NCBI GenBank assembly: GCA_020796225.1
Contig: CM036756.1
Coordinates: forward strand, 52,060,363-52,124,362
Direction: 5' to 3'
Origin: Arion vulgaris
Lineage: Eukaryota > Mollusca > Gastropoda > Stylommatophora > Arionidae
DNA: 64,000 nt
Positions 10,595 to 22,044 of the stretch are shown here, in pieces; the first letter of the stretch is position 1, and the number at the start of each line of letters is the position of its first letter. The translations under genes were made by a program, and so were the position numbers. Under the pieces are notes generated by a model. The model had not been told where the DNA came from. It saw nothing but the letters and a program-made list of their open reading frames with translations, and did no database searches.

Positions 10595-10930
10595 TTCTTC
10601 AGTAAACATAACAACAAAATAATGATGCATAGTAAGTGCTGTGTACCAAAATATAGATCAAATTACGATTGTAATTATATATGTATAATATAAGTTAATT
10701 TAACAAGTACCTTCTTCAGTAAACCTAACAGCTGTTGTCAGTGTTGTAAACAATAAAACAACAATAAAATAACGATACCTAGCTAGTAAGTAATGTGTAC
10801 CAAAATGTAGATCAAATTACGATTATAATTATATGTGTATAATTTAACAATTACCTTCTTTAATAAACATAACAACAAAATAACGATGCCTAGAAAGTGT
10901 TGTGTACCAAATTGTAGATCTAATTATGAG
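10595..10930 (+). repeat. triplicated 5' end of the THAP transposase gene
   Basis: Three imperfect tandem copies of about 125 bp: each has ACATAACAACAAAATAA or similar, a start-codon region, then GTGTACCAAA-TAGATC and a run encoding CCVPNCRSNY-like residues. Only the third (ATG at 10886) continues into the transposase; the first diverges after about 40 residues and the second has lost its start (ATACCTAGC). Confidence 0.75.
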
Positions 10931-13607
10931 GGAGATTATGTTAAAGCATTCAAGGTTCCAAATGAAAATCGTCAGGAAATTTGGGACAAATGCCATGGAT
11001 CAAAAATATTCCACGTCAAGATTGGCTTCCCACGAAACATAGTGTTGTTTGTATCAAACATTTTAGAGAAGAAGATTTAGTACGTTCAGATAAATATACA
11101 GATGCAAATGATGTAGAACACATTATTGACAGGCGTTGTGTAGTTTTAAAACCTGATGCTGTTCCAACTGTGTTTCCTAACCTTCCATCTTATATGTCAA
11201 AAGCGCCTGTCGTTCTTCGTAAGAATCCACAAGCACGAGCTACAGCAGTACAAGAAAGATATAATACAGATGTTGAAGATTGGCTGGCGTCAGATCTGAT
11301 CAGTGATTTTAAAGTTTTTCAGGACAATTATGAAGCAAGGTTACAAGATAATTTAAATGCAAAGTTTCTGCAGATTTGTAAAGACAAGGACTATGTTCTA
11401 TTGTACACTGTAATTGTTGAAACCATGGAAGCACCAGCTATAGGACTAAGTATTAAAATAGACCAGGACATGTCCTTTACTGTTCACCTGAAGGGAGTTT
11501 CCATAGAAAAAGTTCCTTTAACTGGCTGTCAAGTAGTGGAAAAATTGAGAGATGGTCTCATGTTGAGAATCTTTTGTCCTATTGTTTATATAAAGATTTA
11601 GAAGAAGATCAAACTGTTGACTATTACATGACAAAGGCACATGCTAATCTGGTTGAAGCAATTAGTTTATCATCCACCACAACAAGCACTAGTGTTGTGC
11701 CAGAGAAAACACTTCAATTCCTTGCTGAACAGTTGCAGCTGGTCAGAACTCCAGATAACAGAAAACGGTACAGCAGTAACACCCACTGTTTTGCATTCAT
11801 GACATATATAAAATCCCCAGTATGCTACAGATTTCTAAGAAGATCAAATTATCTGTGTCTTCCCATCATGGCACACTCAGAAATTTAATTATGCCATTGA
11901 CAAAGTCTGTAGATTCTATCAGTAAATATTTACAGATCAAGAGCAGCAAACTTTCTGCAACTGACCAAATTGTAGCCATTCAGATGGATGAAATTTATGT
12001 CAAAGCTGCACTAAATTATACTGGAGGAAAATTGATTGGCACAGCATCAAATTCAGTCGAAAGTGCTACCACTGTGCAGGCATTTTTAATTTCTTCAATA
12101 TTTGGCAATTACACTGAAGTGGTTGGAATAATTCCAATGAAGAAGATGACATCAGATGACTTGCAAGGAAATTTGATTCAGACTATACAGACAGTGCAGT
12201 CCGTTGATTTTAAAGTCCTGGCTGTTATTGCGGATAACAATGCAGTAAACAGAAAAGTGTACAAACAACTTGCAGGAAGTTCACAGAATGCATACACTTT
12301 TGAGAATCCAGTGTATTCTGGAACACCAATCTTTTTGCTTCATGATTCAGTACATATATTGAAATGCATATGGCACAACTGGATCAACCAGAAGGACACA
12401 GAGCAAACTTTTGTTTTCCCTTGTTATCCTGTATCACAATCAGAGGAACTCATGAGAGCAAAGATGTCCAGCTTGAAAATTTTGTATAATAAAGAATGTA
12501 ACAACATTACCAAATTAGCACCTGCGATTACTCACAAAGCACTGTTTCCATCTAGTTTTGATAGACAGAAGGTATCTCTAGCCCTTGCTGTATTCAACGA
12601 GTATAATGTTGCAGCTCTACGGCTCAGTGATCAGGAGGATGGTACTGCAACTTTTATTAATACAATACTACAGTGGTGGAACATTATAAATGTTAAAAAT
12701 AAATTTATTGGAACAAAGCTTCGAAACCCATTTGCCATGCCTATAACAGCTACTGATAAAACTAATTTGTTGAATTTGGAACAGCTATGCAAATGGGTGG
12801 AAGCATGGCATAATCTACCAGTAAGAGAAGGAAGCTCACCAGGAAACATTCCATGCTTTGATTCACACATTGAAGGCAATGATAGATTTAACTAAATATG
12901 CATTCATGAACATAGAGTACATCTTGTTAGGAAAACTACAAACGGACAATCTTGAGGCCAGATTCAGTGAGTACAGGCAACTTTCAGGAGCAAACTACCT
13001 TGTTTCTGTGCAGCAAATTTTGGAAACTGAAAAGAAACTAAGGATTTATTCTGTTTTGTGTATGTGCTCCTCGAGATGTGGTGATATTCCAATTCATGAC
13101 TTATTAGCAGTGTTCAGTACAGACAATGAGATGGAGACAAGTGCTGCCAAGCAAGGAGACCCATGGTTTGAAGTGAATGTAGAAAATTCTGAAATCATAG
13201 TGCCTGACGGAACTGTGGATGTACTTGTCTACATCAGTGGATTTGCTGCCTATAGACTGTGTAGAAGATTAAAGTGCCCTTCATGTTGCCTACTTATTCA
13301 GCAAGCTATGGGCATTACAGCAGAAATTGAACCTGATCTGTCCTGGTTAGACTACACACATTTAATAGATAGGGATGGACTGAAGTACCCATCACAAGAC
13401 CTCACTGTTCTCTGCTTCATATCATATCTAGTTGTTCAAAAGCTGATATCATCTGAATATGAAGATAAGTTCTTGGCCACGACAAACCAGGAGATTGTCA
13501 TACAAATTGTAACTGCTAGCTACTTAAAATTCTCATTAGACAGTACTGCATGTGTCTGCGGAGCTCAAAAAGAACAACTTTATTGTCATGGTTCCAACAT
13601 TTGCTAA
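10886..13607 (+). pseudogene. THAP9/P-element-type transposase, frameshifted
   Basis: P-family transposases cut and paste DNA through an N-terminal THAP zinc finger and an RNase H-like core. Seen here: MPRKCCVPNC start, HSVVCIKHF completing the C2CH pattern and AVPTVFP closing the THAP domain (to about 11190); a core with AIQMDEIYVK, LAVIADNNAVNRK, and FDRQKVSLALAVFNEYNVAA; then KLQTDNLEARFSEYRQLSG near 12940-12985, the conserved C-terminal signature of THAP9-like proteins, and late Cys pairs (CPSCC, CVCG). The frame changes near 11010, near 11590, near 11815 and near 12865, so no intact protein is made. About 900 codons in all, near the size of THAP9. The start at 10886 was chosen because THAP domains begin MP(R/K)xC. 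Confidence 0.85.
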
Positions 13608-14158
13608 CATTTTCCTCAACAATTATAGAAAAATAAGGAATGATCAATGCAATGTTCAGCAAACTGCTTCTTCACAAAAAGAAAAGTAGAAAATTCAGTA
13701 GTAGATAAATATATTTATGTAATACTGTTTAGTTTCTGTGCTAATCAAGCTGTGGTGATGTGCACACTTGTGACTGACTAATTCATGGATTATTGATAAG
13801 TGATGTTAGTTTATGTGCTAATCAAGATGTGGTGTTGTGCAAACATGTAGCTTACTTATTCATGGATAACTGAAGAGAGACTACCATAAGCTGATGTAAG
13901 TACAATAGTTATCATATTTAAAATTAATCTAAGTATTCTGTATAAAATTAAACTAAAATAGTATGTGAGAGCAACAACTATAGCTACTCATCAGAAAACA
14001 TCTTCTATAACACACACATGCATCCAACAACAAGTTTCTAACATCTGCAAGATGTATTGTCTAGATCAGCGTTTCCCAATAGTAACAGTCAATAGTTAGT
14101 CTGTAAGAATACACCGCCTCAGCCTGTGACGTCACATGGCAATATTGCGTCCGCGCTG
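13608..14158. other. non-coding 3' part of the P-like transposon
   Basis: Contains a direct duplication with a 77-bp offset (GTGCTAATCAAG at 13738 and 13815, each followed about 45 bp later by TTCATGGAT). Otherwise featureless. Confidence 0.6.
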
Positions 14159-14189
14159 GGCCAGTTTGTAACATTGGCACGATTTAGGC

Positions 14190-14443
14190 AAGCATCCACT
14201 GTTTAGGTAGCGTCGAATGCCGTCTGAGAAAAGGTGCGTGGCTGCTCACTGAACCATGTGGTCACCGCTGTCTTCACGTCTGCGTCACTGTTGAATCGCT
14301 GTACCTTTAGTGCTTTCTTCAACGGTCCGAACAAATGGAAATCACACGGGGACAAATCGGGACTATAGGCTGGGTGATGAAGAACTTCCCAATTCTTCTT
14401 TGCCAATGTTTCCTGCACAATTTTGCGACGTGCGGACGAGCGT
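14190..14443 (-). repeat. left inverted arm of the mariner-like element
   Basis: This is an inverted copy of 15066-15320: its minus strand encodes KNWEVLHHPAYSPDLSPCDF and HLFGPLKKALK, the transposase C-terminus, which is duplicated on the plus strand at 15066-15320. This arm keeps the better reading frame of the two. Such fold-back structure could form a hairpin of about 250 bp per arm here. Confidence 0.8.
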
Positions 14444-14445
14444 TG

Positions 14446-15290
14446 TCAGCAGATCTTGCACGGCCAGGTCAGGCGCATATTGTTGCAACAGAAGAAGCCA
14501 TAGCCTTGCTTGATAAAGCAGTACTGACTGACCGTCGTCGGAGCATTCGTTCGCTTGCAGAAGAATTCCATATGTCAATTGGGACAGCCCACATGGTTGT
14601 TTGGAAGAAATTGAACTATCGGAAGGTGTGTTCACAGTGGGTCCCACGGATGTTGACTGACCACCGTAAGGGAAGACGGATGGGGTGGAGTTTGAATCAC
14701 TTGATGCGTTACAGGACAGAGGTGATGCGTTACAGGACAGAGGGTGATGCATTTCTGTTGAGCATTGTGGCACGTGATGAATCGGGGTGCCACCACTATG
14801 AACTGAGCAGCAAAATTGACAGCATGCAATGGAAACATCCAGGTTCACCAAAACCCAAAAATTCAAGACACAGGTTTCTGCTGGGAAGGTTATGGTGACC
14901 GCATTTTTGACCATGAAGGGCTTTTGTTGGCCGATTTTAAGGAGCCTGGTGTCAACATCAATGCCGCCCATTATAAAGACACTTTAGACAAGCTGCATAA
15001 GGCCATCAAGGCTAAGCGACCAGGCAAGCTTTCTCAAGGTGTGATTCTTCTCCACGACAACGCTCGTCCATGCGTCGCAAAATTGTGCAGGAAACATTGG
15101 CAAAGAAGAATTGGGAAGTTCTTCATCACCCAGCCTTATAGTCCCGATTTGTCCCGTGTGATTTCCATTTGTTCGGACCGTTGAAGAAAGCACTAAAGGG
15201 ACAGCGATTCAACAGCGATGCAGACGTGAAGACAGCGGTGACCACATGGTTCAGTGAGCAGCCACGCACCTTTTCTCGGACGGCATTCGA
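14446..15290 (+). pseudogene. mariner-type transposase, broken
   Basis: Recognisable blocks: DRRRSIRSLAEEFHMSIGTA (helix-turn-helix part), a repeated LMRYRTE, VARDESGCHHYE (first catalytic Asp in the usual GDE(S/T)W context, with Gly and Trp altered), SMQWKHPGSPKPK, then in another frame FDHEGLLLADFKEPGVNINA and GVILLHDNARP (second Asp), and YSPDLS. This is the DD34D mariner layout. A 15-bp duplication (GTGATGCGTTACAGG), a frame change near 14895 and one near 15110 inactivate it. The N-terminal DNA-binding half is missing, replaced by the inverted arm. Confidence 0.8.
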
Positions 15291-15466
15291 CGTCTACCTA
15301 AACAGTGGGATGCTTGCCTAAATGCATATGGAGATTTTTTCTGATGAACCCAGGTGCATTCTTATTCACAAGTGGTTGCTTTATTTAATTCCGTTGAAAC
15401 TGTTAATTTGCGTATGATACTTTTTAAATAAATCCACAAGTCCCGTTTTCATTTGAACACGCCTCG
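15066..15466. repeat. right inverted arm and end of the mariner-like element
   Basis: Mirror of 14190-14443 plus 10325-10472. It ends GAACACGCCTCG before a TA tract. Confidence 0.8.
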
Positions 15467-15984
15467 TATATATATATATATATATTTAAGACAGGTTGAC
15501 TCACTCTTTTAAGTTATAAATTGTAGCAGTCACATTTTTGTAATCTGCATTTTCGTTAAGATCAGATCCGTTTATTTCAAAGTATTATTTTTTATTGACT
15601 GAATCTGGTGTCAACAGAACAGACACACAAATAAGATCAAATATTTTCAAGTTATTGAGATATACCACCAAAAATACCTGAAGAAATAACAGAAGAAAGA
15701 GATAATATAATACACATTTGAATAGTTGTATAAGTTGAATTATGTATGAACTGAATAAATAATATATTTACTTCCTTCCACTCATGCATCAGGCACTGAG
15801 TTGTGTTACTCAGATATAGGGTTACTGTCTAGCTTCCTAAGCCTTCCTGACATGTATGAGAGATTTCATCATTATTATCTAGCTTGTTCTGTCGGAACTC
15901 AACTCCCATGACAGCACCTCCAAGTTGTTTGTCTGTCAAAATGGTATCTGTGTATGACACTCATTAGAACAGCAAGCTTGTACT
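15467..15984. other. no gene recognised
   Basis: Short TA run then AT-rich sequence with no recognisable feature. Confidence 0.5.
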
Positions 15985-16219
15985 TTAACCCTTAGAACCC
16001 GAGCTCCCAATATTTTGGGATTGAATATAAGCGTTGCATATCCCCAGCTCCCAATATATCGCTCTGATAATATTTTTTCATTATTTTTCGGTATTTGAAA
16101 ATAAATTGTTTGCAAATGTGACGTCAAACACAACCCACATGTTCTACATGGTTTTGCGAGATGACGGATGCTGTTGTGTGATTTTTTTGGTACTGATACA
16201 AGGTAATTATTTACGTATT

Positions 16220-16400
16220 TTTATGTTGAAAAGATGTTCTAAAAGTTTTGGAAATGGTCATTCTAAAAGTATAACAACAGAGTAAGCTGCTGAACTTGTT
16301 TTGAGTGAATCTGAAGATGAATTAGGCTTAGAATGTGATTATTCTGATAAGAATATATGAAAGTGAGATGGATGAACATATGGACGACGAATAATTGTTT
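16220..16400 (+). pseudogene. possible piggyBac transposase N-terminal remnant
   Basis: Stop-broken reading: MLKRCSKSFGNGHSKSITTE, stop, AAELVLSESEDELGLE, CDYSD. Acidic Ser/Glu/Asp-rich N-termini are common in piggyBac transposases, but no catalytic domain follows, so the assignment rests mainly on the TTAACCC terminus 230 bp upstream. Confidence 0.35.
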
Positions 16401-16479
16401 TAACCGATTGATATTCAAGCTATATGTTCAATCTGGCTGGAGAAAAATCTTCATATACCAGAGTATTCGCAGCCGTACC

Positions 16480-17185
16480 CACATATACACACTGCCAAGA
16501 CCAAAATTATGGACCTCACAAACTCGACAGACAACATCGTAATAAATGGCCAAACACTGGAGAAAGTTGAACATTTTACATATTTGGGTAGTAAAGTGTG
16601 AAACAATGGAGACACGATGAAAGAAATAAACTCTCGTATGGCTATAGCAGCTAGTGCCGTCACTAAATTAACGAATATCTGGCAATCTCAAGACCTTAGT
16701 ATATGCACAAAAGTGAAATTTATTAGGTCATGTGTAATTCCTGTACTGACCTACGGTTGTGAAAGTTGGAAATCAACAAAGAAAATTGATAAGAAACTGG
16801 ACAGCTTTGAGAATAAATGTCTCCGAAAATTATTAAAAGTAAAATGGAGTGATTTAGTTTCTAACAACACAGTGAGAGAGAACACACCAACAACCCGTAT
16901 CAAATATTATAAGGAAACGAAGGTGGAAATATTTAGGTCATGTTCTTAGATCAGACGAACAGAGACTAAATTGACAAGTCCTTATGTGGTCACCAGTTGG
17001 TAAAGAAAAAGTGGAAGACCTAAGACCACTCTTCGAAGAACAATCCAACAAGAAAGTAAACTACTGGGATGTAAAACCATACAAGATCTCCAACTGCTAG
17101 CAACGAACCGCATCACATGGAGATCTAAAACCTCTGCCCTATGTGCCGCCTTTGCACGAAAGGAACAAACTAACTAACTAATTAA
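16480..17185 (+). pseudogene. LINE 3' end with ACTA-repeat tail
   Basis: The plus strand encodes VEHFTYLGSKV, then (16617-16949) MAIAASAVTKLTNIW, VIPVLTYGCESWKS, and FENKCLRKLLKVKWSDLV; after a frameshift GHVLRSDEQ, SGRPKTTLRRTIQQES and WRSKTSALCAAFARKEQ. This is the thumb and C-terminal block of an RTE/Jockey/CR1-style RT. It terminates in ACTAACTAACTAATTAA, a short-repeat tail. Everything upstream of the thumb is missing. Confidence 0.8.
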
Positions 17186-17193
17186 CCCACATA

Positions 17194-20100
17194 TTAACTC
17201 TTAGAATACGAAACGCCTCCTGACAGACCATAAAGTTAGTTCCCATTTTATGACAAGTCACTTCACGGACCATATGGTTCTAACCAGTTGTTAATATTTC
17301 GTAGAGGACTTTAATGCTTTAAGTGTATTTTTAAAATTCAAATACAGCAAGTGGGTGTTTGTAATAGATCTTTCAAATGCGCACATTTTGGTGCATGCAG
17401 TTTGTCTCTGCTGTTGAATGTCATCATCATCAGGTGCCGTTGCCGGCTGGCGTAGGCGATCATGGATCTCCACAAATCTCTGTCGTTGGTGTTTGCTATC
17501 AACTCAGATGTTGACGCTCTACCAAGCCATGAAGTCAGGCTATCCAACATTTTCTCTGTCTTCCCTTGTCTCGTCTACCCTCAATTTTACGTTGTCACAA
17601 TGTGTTCTAAACCTCCTCCTCATCACATGCCCGAAAAATGATTGATGATAAGCTTTCTCTGTGTCTTGATCTCATTCAGCACCTCAACATTAGTCATTTT
17701 AGCAGTCCATGGAATTCTCATCATTCTTCTATAAAACCACATTTCTGTGGCCCTCAGAGATTTTTCGATCTGTGTGTTCATTGTCCATGACTCGCATCCG
17801 TATGTCAGTATTGGTTCTATGTAGCACTGAATAACTCGAATTCTGATCGGGATTGACAAGGACTTGTTGCAGATAATGCTTCTCATCTTCAAGAATGTTT
17901 GCGCTTGTCCTATTCTGCTCTTTATTTCTGATCGACATCTGCCATCTGATGTTACCAGGACTCCGAGGTATTTAAATTGCTGCACTTGTCTTAGATCTGT
18001 CCCATTTACTATGATGGTGCATTTTGGCAAAATCTGCTTTTTTGATATTATCATAACTTCTGTCTTCTTAATATTCAAACTGAGTCCTTTGTTGTTACTT
18101 TCTGTCACAACCTTATCAACTAATTTCTGTAGCTCCATTTCATTTCTTTCTATTAAGACAGTATCATCAGCGTATCTCAGGTTATTTATGATATGTCCTC
18201 CCACAGCTATTCCAGGAATATCTTTATAGACCTAAAAATGCTTTCATAATACAGTGAGAACAGGTCTGGTGATAATACGCATCCCTGTCTAACATCTTTT
18301 TTGATCTTCTGGAAAGTTCCAATCTTTTTGTCTATTCTTATAGCTGCTGTTTGTTGCCAATATATGTTCTGAATGATTCTTAGATCTTTGCTGTCGATGT
18401 TTAAGTTCTCTAACATTTTGGAAAGTTCTTGATGGTTTACATTGTCGAACGCCTTGGTGTAGTCTATGAAGCACAAGTAAAGATCTGCTTTTACTTCTAT
18501 TAATCTTTCTATTAGTGTTCTTAGGATATATATAGCGTTGCTAGTGCCCTTGCCTTCAACAAATCCACACTGCTCATCATTGATTTCTGGTCTTATTCTG
18601 CTTCTCATCCTTCTCATCATTATCCTCAGTAGTATCTTTGTCATATGACTCATAAGACTGATAGTGCGGTGATCTTCACATTCCACTGCTCTTGATTTCT
18701 TCGCAATAAATATGGACTTTAGTAGATCTTTTGGAATACAACCGCTGTCATATATGTCGCTTAAAAGCTTTGTTATCACTTCTGTTCCTAGATTTCCTAG
18801 AGCTTGAATGTCTTCTGCTGTTATGTTATCTGGACCTGGAGACTTTCCCTCTTAATGTGTTTTATGGCATCTTCAACTTCAGCTGCAAGTATTGGTGGTC
18901 CCTTGCATGTGTCTGGTATATTTAGTTCTCCTCTGTCATCATCGTAGAGTTCTCCAATATATTCCGTCCATCATCCCATTATGTTTTCTTCCCCCATTAA
19001 TATCGTACCTTCTTTGAATTTTAGACATCCAGTTCGCGTGTGTGACTTTCTCCCTGTGATGTCATTTATTTGTTTGTGTAAAGATTTTGTGTCTTTGTTA
19101 TGCTGTTTCTCAATTTTGCTGCATTTCGGATTGAGCCAGTTCTCTTTCTCTACCCTGCACCTGCCTTTGATCTCCTTATTTAGTCTGTCATATTCTTCTG
19201 CATTTTGCTTGCTGTTTCTTCTTGCATCCATTAACTGTAATATTTCCTCTGTCATCCATTCCTTCCTTACATTGTGTTTTATTTTTGGTATGATTTCAGA
19301 TGATGTTTGGCATATTGACTCCTTTAGCATTTCCCAATGTTCATCAATGCTTTGTATCTTTGCTATTGCGTTGTACCTATTGTGTACCATCATGTTGTAC
19401 CTCTCTCTCATATCTTCATCTGTTCGAAGTAGATCTAAATTAAATTTGATGTTTTGTGGAGCCTTCTTTATTCTTTTCAATTTTATTCTAAATTTTCCAA
19501 TTACTGGTACATGATCACTGTTGCAATCTGCTCCTGGCCTTGTTTTAACGGATAGCAAACCATTCCGAAATCTTTTAGGGACTAGAATGTAGTCTATTTG
19601 ATTGTACGTATTTCCTCCTAGACTCCTCCATGTCCATAGACGTCTGGGGTGGTGTTTAAACCAGGTGTTTCCTATAATCATGTTGTGTGCTCTGGCCCAT
19701 TCTATCAAAGTGTCACCTCTGTCATTCCTATTGCCCAGTCCATATTTTCCTGTTACACCTTTCACATTCCCGCTGCCTTAGCATTGAAATCTCCAAGGAG
19801 CACAGTCATCTCATGTCCTTTGCATTGTTAAATAGCACTTTCAAGCTCATTGTAAAATTGATCTAGGTCTTCTTCTGAACTGTCTGTAGTTGGGGCATAT
19901 ACCTGTAAAATGTTGATGTCTATAGGTCGTCCATTCAATTTCACCAAGAGGACTCTGTCTGAAACTGTCCAGTATCCCTTCAACGTCTTTGATCTCTCTG
20001 AATGTAGTATTATTCCTACCCCTCTATAGAGCGTGTTTCCTCCAGAGTAAATGATCCTATAGCTGTCAGATTGCAACTCTCCAGCACCCAGCCATCGCAT

Positions 20101-20754
20101 CTCATGCCTAAAATGTCAATTCGCATTCTTTCCATTTCCTTCTTTATGTTTTCGAGCTTTCCTGTTTGGGCCATTGTTCTTACATTCCAAGTTTCCACAT
20201 TTAGTTGGTGATTTGTTTTGATCCATAACTTTTCTTGGGAAAATAATGTGGTGGTTTCCCCTTGCCTTCCACATCCACATGAGGAGCTATTCTCCATCTT
20301 GGACAACCATTTGCGGTTGTCAGGACAAGTGAGTGCCCCTCTCTGACCAACAACAGAGGTTTCCACTTATACCGGTGAATACTCAGTGACATGACTTATA
20401 TGACAATATAACGGGAGAATACTGTGTTGTGTCGCTAGAACTGATAACAGTGTTCATCTCTCAAAACCACATCGACCGATGTATTCTATAGTTTTCAACT
20501 GAAACATTACATAAAAGTTGGACGAAATAACTATCCTTTCTTCCGAATAACACATCAAATCCACTGTAAATTCAAGAAACATAGCATAATCCAGCACAAG
20601 CTAACGACAACACGTCTTGTCGCCGCCATATTGCTTACGCATATTGAATGTAAGAAAGTTATAATAAATTTTGTAAGGACATCTTTGCCTTAAAATTTGT
20701 TCCTCAAAAACAGTGCGTAAAAGGCGGTTTTAGTACGCGTATTGTAAGAGTTAA
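17194..20754. mobile_element. inner TTAA-flanked element, host of the RTE LINE
   Basis: Left end TTAACTCTTAGAATACGAAA and complement of right end TTAACTCTTACAATACGCGT match at 12 of the 13 bases after TTAA. The non-LINE parts (17198-17415 and 20400-20750) contain no transposase frame. It is most simply a non-autonomous TTAA element of a few hundred bp into which the LINE inserted. Confidence 0.6.
17420..20395 (-). pseudogene. near-full-length RTE/BovB-like LINE, decayed
   Basis: Minus-strand order: apurinic endonuclease start (NVETWNVRTMAQTGKLE near 20200), VGIILHSERS, INILQVYAPTTDS, GDFNAKA (19790), RLWTWRSLGGNTYNQIDYIL and NSDHVPVIGKF (APE end, 19500-19600), linker, then RT: DEQCGFVEGKGTSNA, CFIDYTKAFDNVNH (motif A), NNLRYADDTVLI (motif C), FKYLGVLVTSDGR, LTYGCESWTMN, RRMMRIPWTAKMTNVEV, and a C-terminal block ending in an ATGATGATGA tail near 17425. 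RT active-site Asp residues remain, but the frame is broken near 20090, 19840, 19765, 18840, 18220, 17630 and 17550, and the APE Glu motif is lost. Confidence 0.85.
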
Positions 20755-20962
20755 ATCAAATAAATTTTTCAGTTAGTATTCTGCGAATAGATAATAAGCG
20801 GGAATAACAGAGATGAAGGGTAAAGTCAATAACAAATTATAGAGCACTTATAAGTGTGCTAAATAATCGTATTTTAATATAACTCTGACATCGGCTGTTT
20901 TTCCTTAGGAGCTCCAGGGAAGGGATTTTTAAGGTACAGGTGGCCAGTGTTGAAAGGGTTAA

Positions 20963-22044
20963 TTCTTGGTGGAGGGAGAAAGTATGAAGAATATTCACAA
21001 TTGTTAATGTGCTTTGTATGGAACGTGTGCTGTTAAAAGGTCACTGTTTGGCACTGGCTTCAGGAAGTATAAAACAGAGCTGCATGATCTGGACTTCCTC
21101 CAATCACAGCCACCAGTCCAAACATGTTGCAAAATGCTGAGCATTATTATTTGTATCATATGTTGACAACTGGTTTATAGCTGTCTGTCAGGAATTAAAA
21201 TGTGATGGGGATTATTCAAGGATGATCAGTGAAAGATGGACTTGTTTGCTGGATACAATTTTGAAGATAACAAGAGCTGATTCGAGCAGTGAGGACATGG
21301 TTACATGCACATGAATCAAGTTGGTACAAGAAAGACATACATGGTCTTGTTTTACACTGGTACAGACATGGATGTGGATAGAGACTATGTAGAAAAAAAG
21401 AATGTGTGGTTTCCAAGACAAAAATGATGGGACATTACTTTCTGAACAACTCTCATATTAAGTACAAGTGGGTAAGTAGCAGTAGCTTGAGAAAACATCC
21501 TCACAACATCCATTCTGATGATCATTTCAGATATTCTATTGACATTTGTTTTATCCAGTTTTTAACTACATGATCCATTCATTTATCACATATATTAAGT
21601 AATATTTCATGTCTTCCATTATGTGTTGGTTGTCTGCATTAGCAAAACTCTTGTCAGTGGTTTTTTTTTTCAACAGAAATTATTAATCAACAAGCATATA
21701 TACTGACAACAAATGGAACATTTATTATTTCCCATATATTTTATCCCAGTTCTTTTTCTTTATTTGTGTTCAATTTAGAAAATGTCATTATATCTCAGAA
21801 TAGCTTTTTACCTCTCTTCAAGATGATTGGCACAACAATTGACATTTTCAACTTTGTGAAAAATTTGCAAATAAACTTTCATCTATTTTTTCCACTTGTT
21901 AAAAACTTGCAAAGAACTAAATGTTTTCTATGTAAAAGTGTTATCTGTTTAATGGAGGTTCATAGCCCCTTCTCTCTCTCTCTCTCTCACTCACACAGTC
22001 TTTTATGTTCTCCTTAGTTGTTGATTACAGCAAGCTTAATTGAA
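20963..22044. other. no gene recognised
   Basis: AT-rich with a CT-rich stretch at 21969-21990. Short frames at 21212-21421 show no family motif. Confidence 0.5.

Larger units (their letters stand above)
10473..14181 (+). mobile_element. P-element-like (THAP) transposon nested in the mariner arm
   Basis: The first 23 bases (GTGGCCAACGTTACAAACTG then GCC) are inverted at 14159-14181 with one indel and one mismatch. The 8-bp word ATTTAGGC flanks both sides (10465-10472 and 14182-14189), and joining the flanks restores the mariner arm as seen intact at 15300-15330. Eight-base duplications are the rule for the P superfamily. It holds a broken THAP transposase gene (10886-13607), a triplicated gene start (10595-10930) and a 77-bp-spaced subterminal duplication (13728-13868). 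Confidence 0.8.
10325..15466. mobile_element. mariner-like element with long inverted arms, interrupted by a P-like transposon
   Basis: The outer ends are inverted repeats: GTGTTCAAATGAAACAGGGA at 10329 onward and the complementary text ending near 15460; the similarity continues for about 145 bp. Beyond the nested P-like transposon (10473-14181), the left arm continues at 14190-14443 as an inverted copy of 15066-15320. The element therefore has arms of about 400 bp around a 620-bp centre that encodes part of a transposase. TA lies at both outer ends. It is inactive. Confidence 0.7.
15985..20962 (+). mobile_element. outer TTAA-flanked piggyBac-like element carrying nested insertions
   Basis: The left end reads TTAACCCTTAGAACCCGAGC and the complement of the right end reads TTAACCCTTTCAACACTGG, giving weak inverted termini with TTAA at both sides. 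Shortly inside the left end (about 16220-16390) the plus strand encodes an acidic segment, LSESEDELGLECDYSD, of the kind found at the N-terminus of piggyBac-type transposases, interrupted by stops. The rest of a transposase is absent; the interior is filled by LINE copies and a second TTAA element. The pairing of the two ends is inferred. Confidence 0.45.

Noticed and set aside
14363..14971. 202-codon minus-strand frame across the mariner element
   Set aside because: It is the complement of the transposase reading and lacks any motif of its own.
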